Source: Rhizorhabdus sp. (GTDB lineage: Bacteria; Pseudomonadota; Alphaproteobacteria; Sphingomonadales; Sphingomonadaceae). From it: a DNA stretch of 5,984 nt. Below, piece by piece: positions 1 through 4,905 of the stretch. Numbering within the stretch: position 1 is the stretch's first letter; each line of letters opens with the position of its first letter. The stretch lies in contig SCUQ01000482.1 in assembly GCA_004297635.1 (NCBI GenBank), positions 1 through 5,984 of the forward strand, given 5' to 3'. A model generated the notes under the pieces. That model made no database searches. It saw nothing but the letters and a program-made list of their open reading frames with translations, and had not been told where the DNA came from. Position numbers and translations under genes: made by a program.

Positions 1-1
1 G

Positions 2-24
2 GATGCTGAAACCCGTTCAGCATC
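2..24 (-). terminator. Candidate terminator hairpin after the SDR gene
   Basis: GATGCTGAA (2-10) and TTCAGCATC (16-24) form a perfect 9-bp stem around a 5-nt loop. It begins 8 nt beyond the leftward SDR stop codon, which is where an intrinsic terminator would sit. Any T-tract on the leftward transcript would fall before base 1 and cannot be seen. Without it the hairpin could equally be a shared convergent terminator or a 3'-end stabilising structure. Confidence 0.55.
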
Positions 25-31
25 ACGGTGA

Positions 32-742
32 TCAGGATTGCACGGTTAACCGGAACCCGGTCTCAAAATCATCCCGAAGCATCTGCAGAATGGCGTCCGC
101 GACAGCCTCCGGGCTCTTCAGCGTGGCCTGATCCTCGCCCGGATAGGCCTTTTGGCGCATCGCGGTGGCGGTGGCCTTCGGATTGACGATAGCGACACGG
201 ATCGCGGAGATCTGCGCGATTTCCTCGGCGTAGGTCAGCAGGAGATTGTCCAGCGCGGCCTTGGAACAGGCATAGGCGCCCCAATAGGCGCGCGGCGTGT
301 CCGCTACCGTGCTGGTCAGCCCGATCACCCGTCCGCCCGATGACGCCTTCAGCATCGGATCGAAAGCGGCGATCATCTGCTGCTGCGCCATCACGTTGAG
401 AGTGAGCAGCCGGGCGAATTCCTTGGCGTCGATGGCGGGGACCGGTGCCAGCGTGCCGAGCATCGCCGCATTGAGGACCAGGAAGTCCAGCGCCTCCCAG
501 CGTCCGGAGATCGCCTCGGCGAGACGCGCGATCGAGTCATTTTCGGCGAGGTCGAGCGGAGCGATCGTCGCGCTGCCGCCGGCTTGATGGATGCGGTCCT
601 CGACCTCTTCAAGCCCGCCCGCCGTCCGTGCGGTGAGGATGACATGTGCGCCGGCGCGACCGAGCGCCTCCGCGGTCGCGGCGCCGATGCCGCGCGAGGC
701 GCCGGTGACGAGCGCCAGCTTGCCGGAGAAAGGAGTGGCCAT
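32..742 (-). CDS. SDR family NAD(P)-dependent oxidoreductase, YciK-like
   Basis: This is a classical short-chain dehydrogenase/reductase of 236 aa, a soluble Rossmann-fold oxidoreductase whose substrate cannot be read from sequence. Visible motifs are the cofactor loop TGASRGIG (13-20), LD at 63-64, LNAA (90-93, in place of the usual NNAG), the active-site Asn in LNV (116), Ser144, and YACSK with Tyr157 and Lys161. The stretch RAYWGAYACSK (151-161) and the later MRQKAYPGED resemble the YciK branch. One oddity is NPK at 188-190, where classical SDRs usually have NPG. The start is the ATG at 740-742, six residues ahead of the first beta strand; the Shine-Dalgarno sequence there is weak. It lies 21 bp after the purF stop on the same strand, so it is probably co-transcribed with purF, but no direct metabolic link is evident. 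The family call is secure; the function is not. Confidence 0.93.
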   Translation of the reverse strand: MATPFSGKLALVTGASRGIGAATAEALGRAGAHVILTARTAGGLEEVEDRIHQAGGSATIAPLDLAENDSIARLAEAISGRWEALDFLVLNAAMLGTLAPVPAIDAKEFARLLTLNVMAQQQMIAAFDPMLKASSGGRVIGLTSTVADTPRAYWGAYACSKAALDNLLLTYAEEIAQISAIRVAIVNPKATATAMRQKAYPGEDQATLKSPEAVADAILQMLRDDFETGFRLTVQS

Positions 743-763
743 GATGATGCTCTGGTTCGACGG

Positions 764-2224
764 TCAGGCGACGACCCGCTCGCCGTGCAGCGCGAGCTGG
801 TCGGTCGGGATCAGCTCTTCCTGATCGGTCAGGTGGGTGGGATAGTCGCCCGTGAAACAGGCGTCGCAGAAATTGGGCGCGGCATCGACCCTGCCGTCTT
901 CGCCCAGGGCGCGGTAGAGGCCGTCGATCGACAGGAAGGCGAGGCTGTCGGCGCCGATATAGGCCGCCATCTCGGCGACGTTCATCTGGGCCGCGAGCAG
1001 CTTTGCCCGCTCGGGCGTGTCGACGCCGTAGAAGCAGCTGTGCCGGGTAGGCGGGCTGGCGATCCGCAGATGGACTTCGCGTGCGCCGGCGTCGCGCAGC
1101 ATCTGGAGGATCTTCACGCTCGTCGTGCCGCGCACGATCGAATCGTCGATCAGCACAAGCCGCTTGCCATCGATCAAGGCGCGATTGGCGTTATGCTTCA
1201 GCTTGACGCCAAGGTGGCGGACCTGATCGCCAGGCTGAATGAAGGTACGCCCGACATAGTGCGAACGGATGATGCCCAGCTCGAACGGAATGCCCGATTC
1301 CTGCGCATAGCCGATGGCCGACGGCGTGCCCGAATCCGGTACGGGCACGACGATGTCGGCTTTCACCGGGTTTTCCAGCGCCAGCTGCGCACCGATCCGC
1401 TTGCGCACCGTATAGACCGACGATCCATCGACGATGGAATCGGGGCGCGAGAAATAGACATGCTCGAAGATGCAGGGGCGCGCGCGCATCTCCGCGAAGG
1501 GGCGGATGGAGCGCAGGCCGCCTTCCGAGACGATCACCAGTTCGCCGGGTTCGACCTGGCGGATGAAGGTGGCGCCGACCACGTCGAGCGCTACCGTCTC
1601 GGACGCGAAGATATAGGCGTCGCCGACGCGGCCCAGCACCAGCGGCCGAATGCCCAGCGGGTCGCGGCAGGCGATCATCCCCTCGGGCGTCAGGCAGATC
1701 AGCGAATAGGCGCCTTCGACCTGTTTGAGCGCATCGATGAAGCGATCCAGCAGGGTGCGATATTTCGACATGGCGACGAGGTGGATGATCGTCTCGGTAT
1801 CGCTGGTCGACTGGAAGATCGATCCCGACCGCACCAGATCGCGCTTCAGCTTCATCGCGTTGGAAATGTTGCCGTTATGCGCGATCGCGAAGCCACCCGA
1901 GGACAGTTCGGCGAACAGCGGCTGCACGTTGCGCAGCGCGGTTTCGCCGGTCGTCGAATAGCGGACATGGCCGCAGGCGACCCGGCCGGGCAGGCCACGG
2001 ATCACTTCGTCCTTGTCGAAATTGCCGGCGACGTGGCCCATGGCGCGATGCGTATGGAAGGCATGCCCGTCCCAGCTGGTGATGCCGGCGGCTTCCTGTC
2101 CACGGTGCTGGAGTGCGTGCAGCCCCAGCGCCACCATGGCGGCCGCGGTTTCAGCGCCCCAAATCCCGAAAACGCCGCACTCTTCGCGCAGCTTGTCATC
2201 ATCAAAAGGATGCGTGGTGAGCAT
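764..2224 (-). CDS. purF: Amidophosphoribosyltransferase (glutamine PRPP amidotransferase)
   Basis: PurF catalyses the first committed step of purine synthesis in the cytoplasm: PRPP plus glutamine gives 5-phosphoribosylamine. The 486-aa product has an N-terminal Ntn-type glutaminase domain. The nucleophile Cys16 lies in [10 protein letters not shown], so a 15-residue propeptide is expected to be removed. Further motifs are [10 protein letters not shown] (38-47), HNGNISN (116-122), STSDTE (139-144) and RDPLGIRPL (187-195). The phosphoribosyltransferase domain carries VPDSGTPSA (295-303), [14 protein letters not shown] (318-331) and the PRPP loop [12 protein letters not shown] (357-368). Cys251, Cys397, Cys453 and Cys456 (the last two in FCDACFTG) sit where Bacillus-type PurF binds a 4Fe-4S cluster. 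I chose the ATG at 2222-2224 because it gives a normal short propeptide. The frame stays open to an ATG at 2371, but that start would overlap hisI and give a 64-residue leader. It is divergent from hisI and probably leads a two-gene unit with the SDR. Confidence 0.97.
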   Translation of the reverse strand: MLTTHPFDDDKLREECGVFGIWGAETAAAMVALGLHALQHRGQEAAGITSWDGHAFHTHRAMGHVAGNFDKDEVIRGLPGRVACGHVRYSTTGETALRNVQPLFAELSSGGFAIAHNGNISNAMKLKRDLVRSGSIFQSTSDTETIIHLVAMSKYRTLLDRFIDALKQVEGAYSLICLTPEGMIACRDPLGIRPLVLGRVGDAYIFASETVALDVVGATFIRQVEPGELVIVSEGGLRSIRPFAEMRARPCIFEHVYFSRPDSIVDGSSVYTVRKRIGAQLALENPVKADIVVPVPDSGTPSAIGYAQESGIPFELGIIRSHYVGRTFIQPGDQVRHLGVKLKHNANRALIDGKRLVLIDDSIVRGTTSVKILQMLRDAGAREVHLRIASPPTRHSCFYGVDTPERAKLLAAQMNVAEMAAYIGADSLAFLSIDGLYRALGEDGRVDAAPNFCDACFTGDYPTHLTDQEELIPTDQLALHGERVVA

Positions 2225-2256
2225 CGGGGGTCCCGTCGCGTTGGCCGATAGGCGCG

Positions 2257-2285
2257 CATATAGTGAGGGCGGGAGCGTTTGTCGC
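2257..2285 (-). promoter_or_regulatory. Candidate purF promoter
   Basis: Read on the minus strand, GCGACA (2285-2280) and TATATG (2262-2257) are separated by exactly 17 nt. Each matches the sigma-70 consensus at four of six bases. Transcription would start near 2250, leaving a leader of about 25 nt before the purF ATG. The call rests only on spacing and partial matches in an otherwise GC-rich region. It is inference, not a firm assignment. Confidence 0.35.
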
Positions 2286-2293
2286 CCCAATGT

Positions 2294-2306
2294 CACAAAT
2301 ATTGTG
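2294..2306. promoter_or_regulatory. Operator-like inverted repeat between purF and hisI
   Basis: CACAA-ATA-TTGTG is a 5-bp inverted repeat with a 3-nt AT-rich centre, in the 145-bp divergent region (2225-2369). It lies just upstream of the candidate purF -35 box. It overlaps a weak rightward promoter-like pair, TTGTCG at 2279 and TATTGT at 2300, which could serve hisI. It has the form of a dimeric regulator site, but I do not recognise it as the site of a named regulator. The rest of the intergenic region shows nothing further. Confidence 0.3.
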
Positions 2307-2369
2307 CGGCGCGATGAGATTTCCTGCCCGGACTTGCCTGAATGTCGGCTTTGGCGCATCGCGGACCCC

Positions 2370-2759
2370 ATGACACAGGCCGAAAACCATGATCGCGAGC
2401 AGGGCAGCCGGCTCGATCCGCGCTACGATGCCGCCGGGCTGATCACCGCCGTCGTGACTCATCACGAAACGGGAGAGCTGCTGATGCTCGCCCATATGAA
2501 TGCCGAAGCGCTGGCCGCGACGCTGGAGAGCGGCGAGGCGACCTTTTACTCGCGTTCGCGCGGCCGGCTCTGGAAGAAGGGCGAGACCAGCGGCCATGTG
2601 ATGCGGCTGATCGAAGCGCGAATCGACTGTGATCAGGATGCGCTGTGGCTGCGGTGCGATCCTGCAGGCCCCGCCTGCCATACCGGCGAATCGACCTGCT
2701 TCTACCGCGCGGTCGAACCCGACGGCCGGTCATTGAGGCGTATCGCGCACCCGAAATGA
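2370..2759 (+). CDS. hisI: Phosphoribosyl-AMP cyclohydrolase
   Basis: This is a monofunctional HisI of 129 aa. It opens the adenine ring of phosphoribosyl-AMP to give ProFAR, the third step of histidine synthesis, in the cytoplasm. There is no fused HisE pyrophosphohydrolase domain, so hisE must be elsewhere. Key motifs are [11 protein letters not shown] (38-48), [18 protein letters not shown] (59-76), DCDQDAL (86-92) and [12 protein letters not shown] (102-113). Cys87, Cys103 and Cys110 are spaced 16 and 7 residues apart, as the zinc ligands are in characterised HisI. Asp86, Asp88 and Asp90 match the metal-binding aspartates. The ATG at 2370 gives the normal stand-alone length. A weak CGGA lies 4 nt before it. 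The open frame continues upstream to 2013 only as antisense of purF. Its start codon sits in a CATG, so an ATG exists on both strands here, but the leftward one is not the purF start I chose. Confidence 0.96.
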   Translation: MTQAENHDREQGSRLDPRYDAAGLITAVVTHHETGELLMLAHMNAEALAATLESGEATFYSRSRGRLWKKGETSGHVMRLIEARIDCDQDALWLRCDPAGPACHTGESTCFYRAVEPDGRSLRRIAHPK

Positions 2760-2762
2760 TCG

Positions 2763-2790
2763 CGATCTACGACTAAAGTAGCAATCGTTT
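2763..2790 (+). terminator. Weak candidate terminator after hisI
   Basis: CGATCTAC (2763-2770) can pair with GTAG (2778-2781) and ATCG (2784-2787) if the CA at 2782-2783 bulges out. The loop is 7 nt and TTT follows at 2788-2790. It begins 4 nt after the hisI stop. The bulge and short T-run make it weak. Part of it overlaps the GCAATCG repeat cluster, so the region may serve as an operator instead. Confidence 0.25.
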
Positions 2791-2874
2791 GCAATCGCGC
2801 GATTGCCGCTGCGGAAGCGGTGGCTTACCCGATGTGATGTCATCATGTGGGGGTGTGCCGTGACCGTCGATTGC
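2781..2874. repeat. Four-copy GCAATCG repeat cluster with 16-bp palindrome, putative operator of the MerR gene
   Basis: The 7-mer GCAATCG occurs at 2781-2787 and 2791-2797. Its reverse complement CGATTGC occurs at 2800-2806 and 2868-2874. The middle two copies make a perfect 16-bp palindrome at 2791-2806 with a CG centre. I found no other copy by eye in the window. The cluster lies immediately in front of a MerR-family gene, where autoregulatory operators are common. A further small hyphenated palindrome, TGATG-T-CATCA, is at 2835-2845. No convincing -35/-10 pair could be fixed. The sequences are seen directly; the operator role is inferred. Confidence 0.45.
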
Positions 2875-3273
2875 GTAACCGCTTATCCGCTGGTGTCCAC
2901 GCAGGCCGAAAGCTTCGGGATCACAGATTTGTCGCGTGAATTCGGCATCACGCCGCGCGCGCTCCGTTTCTACGAGGAAGAAGGCCTGATCGCCCCCCGG
3001 CGCGACGGGGCCACGCGCATCTATTCGCGGCGGGATCGGGCGAGGATCGCATGGATTTTGCGGGGGAAAAGCCTCGGCTTCAGCCTCGACGAGATCGGCG
3101 AACTGCTCGACCTCTATGATCTCGGCGACAATCGGGCGACCCAGCGCGCGGTCACGGCGGAACGCTGCCGTCTGAGGGTAGAAGGGCTGCGGCACCAGCT
3201 GTCCGAGGTCCAGGCCATGATCGATCAGCTTTCGCGCTTCGCGACCGCGCTGGAGCAACATGCGGCCGCGTAA
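2860..3273 (+). CDS. MerR family transcriptional regulator, LiuR-like
   Basis: This is a 137-aa one-component DNA-binding regulator. The MerR-type helix-turn-helix is GITDLSREFGITPRALRFYE (20-39), followed by the wing EGLIAPRRDGATRIYSRRDR (41-60). The second helical part, RIAWILRGKSLGFSLDEIGELLDLYDLGD (62-90, here with its key words only: RGKSLGFSLDEI), is typical of the branch that includes LiuR. A C-terminal helix (about 96-135) is suited to antiparallel dimerisation. There is no C-terminal cysteine pair, so a metal sensor of the MerR/CueR/ZntR kind is unlikely. LiuR-type members control branched-chain amino acid and acyl-CoA catabolism, but no such genes are adjacent, so the target is unknown. 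The start is uncertain. GTG 2860 has GGGGG 6 nt upstream. ATG 2845 and TTG 2803 lack a ribosome site, and TTG 2803 lies inside the palindrome. GTG 2893 would give 126 aa with the usual short N-terminus and would leave all four repeats upstream. Confidence 0.85.
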   Translation: MTVDCVTAYPLVSTQAESFGITDLSREFGITPRALRFYEEEGLIAPRRDGATRIYSRRDRARIAWILRGKSLGFSLDEIGELLDLYDLGDNRATQRAVTAERCRLRVEGLRHQLSEVQAMIDQLSRFATALEQHAAA

Positions 3274-3286
3274 CGACCGGCCCCAG

Positions 3287-3302
3287 GGCTTCTACGTAAG
3301 CC
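3287..3302 (+). terminator. Short hairpin after the MerR gene
   Basis: GGCTT (3287-3291) and AAGCC (3298-3302) form a 5-bp stem around CTACGT, 13 nt after the merR stop. No T-tract follows, so intrinsic termination is doubtful. The same near-palindrome could instead be a regulatory site ahead of rcdA. Confidence 0.22.
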
Positions 3303-3310
3303 TCGTCAGA

Positions 3311-3329
3311 TTAACCCATTTTTAGATTC
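3311..3329 (+). promoter_or_regulatory. CtrA-box-like site overlapping a GANTC methylation site, upstream of rcdA
   Basis: TTAA (3311-3314), seven bases, then TTAG (3322-3325) matches the full CtrA recognition pattern TTAA-N7-TTAA at seven of eight defined bases. The final G begins GATTC (3325-3329), a GANTC target of CcrM-type methylation. The site is in a short AT-rich patch within GC-rich DNA, 33 nt before the rcdA ATG. That is compatible with a CtrA-activated promoter in which the box overlaps the -35. I could not identify a convincing -10. Binding is inferred from pattern and context. Confidence 0.5.
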
Positions 3330-3362
3330 CTGACGTCGTTCAGCTGTGCCATTGATGCCCGG

Positions 3363-3824
3363 ATGAACGAGGGGCCCAGAGAGATTCGGCTGCGCGGCCG
3401 TCTGGTCAACAGCCTCTACACCGAGGCCATGCTGCTTGCCGACGAGGCACGCGGCTATTTCGAGCATCAGGGACGCGAAGACCGGCTCGCGCTCGATCCG
3501 CTTGCCCGGGTTACGCTGAGCTGCGAATCGCTGAAGGTGACGACCCGGCTGATGCATGTGCTCGCCTGGCTGCTGACCGAACGCGCTATCGAACTTGGGC
3601 AGATGAGCGACGAAGAGGCGGCGGCCTCGACGCGGCGACTGGGCGACGCTGCGGCCAGCGACGCGGCATCGGTGGCGGGCCTCCCCCAGGCGTCGATCGC
3701 ACTGATCGATGCGAGCCAGGATCTCTACGCGCGCGTCAGGCGGCTCGAGGTCGAAGCGCCGGTCGAGGAGCCGACGGCGAGCCCCGCGCTCAGTCTGCTC
3801 GATCGACTGGAACGGGCTTTCTGA
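3363..3824 (+). CDS. rcdA: DUF1465 family protein, RcdA-type regulator of CtrA degradation
   Basis: This 153-aa soluble, mostly helical protein belongs to the alphaproteobacterial DUF1465 family. Its founding member is Caulobacter RcdA, an adaptor that works with CpdR and ClpXP to bring CtrA to degradation during the cell cycle. The recognisable core is CESLKVTTRLMHVLAWLLTE (54-73) with RAIELGQMS (74-82), then LPQASIALIDASQDLYARV (107-125) with RRLE (126-129). The tail from about 131 is rich in Pro, Glu and Ala and looks disordered, as in RcdA. The whole is slightly shorter than the Caulobacter protein (about 170 aa). ATG 3363 is the only sensible start. There is no clear Shine-Dalgarno sequence, so weak or leaderless initiation is possible. 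The CtrA-box-like site just upstream fits a feedback role. Family membership is strong; that this orthologue acts on CtrA is inferred. Confidence 0.87.
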   Translation: MNEGPREIRLRGRLVNSLYTEAMLLADEARGYFEHQGREDRLALDPLARVTLSCESLKVTTRLMHVLAWLLTERAIELGQMSDEEAAASTRRLGDAAASDAASVAGLPQASIALIDASQDLYARVRRLEVEAPVEEPTASPALSLLDRLERAF

Positions 3825-3882
3825 ATGGCGCCAGCGAATCTGTTCGATGACGGCCCCGGCCGCCTGTGCGAGGATGCGCGCC

Positions 3883-4899
3883 ATGCCGTCTAGCAACAGG
3901 GGCGGAGTCAGCAGCATTTCGGATATTGCGCGGCTTGCGGGCGTGTCGGCGTCGACGGTGTCGCGTGCGCTTGCCGGCAGCAAGATGATCAGCCTCGACA
4001 CGCGCAACCGGATCAACGATCTGGCGCGCGAGCATGGCTTTCAGCTCAATCAGATGGCGCGCAACCTGCGGCTCAAGCGCACCAATGCGATCGGCATCGT
4101 TTTCCCGCTGGGGCATGAGGTCGGGCAGCTCGTTTCCGATCCTTTCTTCATCGCGATGCTGGGCCATGTCGCGGACGGCGTCACCGCGCGGGGCTTTGAC
4201 CTGCTGTTGACCCGGATCATTCCCGACGATGGCGGCTGGCTCGATGGACTGGTCAATTCCGGTCGTATCGACGGGGCGATCGTGATCGGCCAATCGAATC
4301 AGGAAGAAGCCATCCGCCGGGTCGCGGCGAGCTATGATCCGCTGGTGATCTGGGGTGAGCGCACGGCTGACCAGGGCTATTGCTCGGTCGGGACCGACAA
4401 TGTCGCGGGCGGCAAGATCGCGACGCGCCATCTGCTGGATGCGGGCCGTCGCCATATCCTCTATGCCGGCCATGCCGATGTGCCGGAGATCAGCGCGCGC
4501 TATGCCGGCTTCGTCGAGGCGCATCGCGAGGCGGGGGTGGAGCCGGCGGGCGTGATCCCCGCGCCCTTTACGCCAGAGGGTGCCTACCAGCTGTTTCGCG
4601 ACCATCTGGAGCAGGCGCCGAAGCTGGATGGAGTTATCGCGGCGTCGGACGTGATCGCCATCGCGGCGATCCGGGCGTTGGCTGATCGCGGCCTGAAGGT
4701 GCCCGATGATGTCGCGGTCGTCGGCTATGACGATGTCCCGCTCGCGTCGCAGATGGCGCCATCGCTGACGACGATCCGTCAGGACCTCCGCGAGGGCGCC
4801 CTTCACCTCGTCGATCGGCTGTTCCGGCGGATCGGTGGCGAATTATGCGGTCCGGTGGTGATGACGCCCGAACTGATCGTCCGCGCGTCTGCGCCCTGA
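3883..4899 (+). CDS. LacI family transcriptional regulator
   Basis: This is a 338-aa regulator with a LacI helix-turn-helix, ISDIARLAGVSASTVSRALA (12-31), and a hinge region LNQMARNLRLKRT (55-67). A periplasmic-binding-protein-like effector domain follows from about residue 69 (AIGIVFPLG). Typical effector-domain features are TDNVAGG (171-177), RYAGF (206-210), AASDVIAIAAIRALADRG (253-270) and VPDDVAVVGYDDVPLASQ (273-290) with LTTIRQD (295-301). The hinge lacks the usual Pro-Asn before the Ala-Arg. Full length suggests a functional sugar-responsive repressor or activator; the effector is unknown. ATG 3883 was chosen because GAGG (3870-3873) lies 9 nt upstream and the HTH then begins near residue 12. 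ATG 3874 and ATG 3847 are in-frame alternatives. The gene starts 58 bp after rcdA, with an inverted repeat CGGCC-CC-GGCCG at 3851-3862 in that gap. It converges on an SSS symporter, its most likely nearby target or functional partner. Confidence 0.94.
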   Translation: MPSSNRGGVSSISDIARLAGVSASTVSRALAGSKMISLDTRNRINDLAREHGFQLNQMARNLRLKRTNAIGIVFPLGHEVGQLVSDPFFIAMLGHVADGVTARGFDLLLTRIIPDDGGWLDGLVNSGRIDGAIVIGQSNQEEAIRRVAASYDPLVIWGERTADQGYCSVGTDNVAGGKIATRHLLDAGRRHILYAGHADVPEISARYAGFVEAHREAGVEPAGVIPAPFTPEGAYQLFRDHLEQAPKLDGVIAASDVIAIAAIRALADRGLKVPDDVAVVGYDDVPLASQMAPSLTTIRQDLREGALHLVDRLFRRIGGELCGPVVMTPELIVRASAP

Positions 4900-4905
4900 G
4901 GCGCA
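4890..4905. terminator. Bidirectional hairpin spanning the convergent stop region
   Basis: TGCGCC (4890-4895) and GGCGCA (4900-4905) form a perfect 6-bp GC-rich stem around the tetraloop CTGA. The lacI stop codon TGA (4897-4899) is inside the loop, and the stem abuts the symporter stop codon (4906-4908, minus strand). The structure reads the same way on either strand, so it could end or stabilise both convergent transcripts. No T-tract is present on either side, so Rho-independent termination is unproven. Confidence 0.4.

Noticed and set aside
584..2251. A 555-codon open frame on the plus strand, antisense to the SDR start and all of purF
   Set aside because: Its protein is rich in Arg, Asp, Gly and His without recognisable domains, and it mirrors a clearly real purF. 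Long antisense frames are common opposite GC-rich genes.
2013..2369. Upstream extension of the hisI frame
   Set aside because: It runs antisense through purF, and the translated extension has no similarity to HisI, whose normal length begins at 2370.
2225..2371. N-terminal extension of purF to the ATG at 2371
   Set aside because: It would add 49 residues ahead of a normal 15-residue propeptide, overlap the hisI start and consume the whole divergent promoter region.
3311..3345. A full -35/-10 promoter for rcdA
   Set aside because: The CtrA-like box could overlap a -35, but no acceptable -10 hexamer was found at 16-18 nt spacing, so I left the promoter itself unassigned.
3851..3862. CGGCC-CC-GGCCG inverted repeat upstream of the lacI ribosome site, as a lacI operator
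   Set aside because: It is short, purely GC in a GC-rich genome, and lacks the AT-flanked CG-centred form of LacI-family operators. It is mentioned only as context in the lacI entry.
3790..4806. A 338-codon minus-strand frame opposite lacI
   Set aside because: The low-complexity Arg/Asp/His-rich product has no motifs, while the LacI frame on the plus strand is complete and well conserved.
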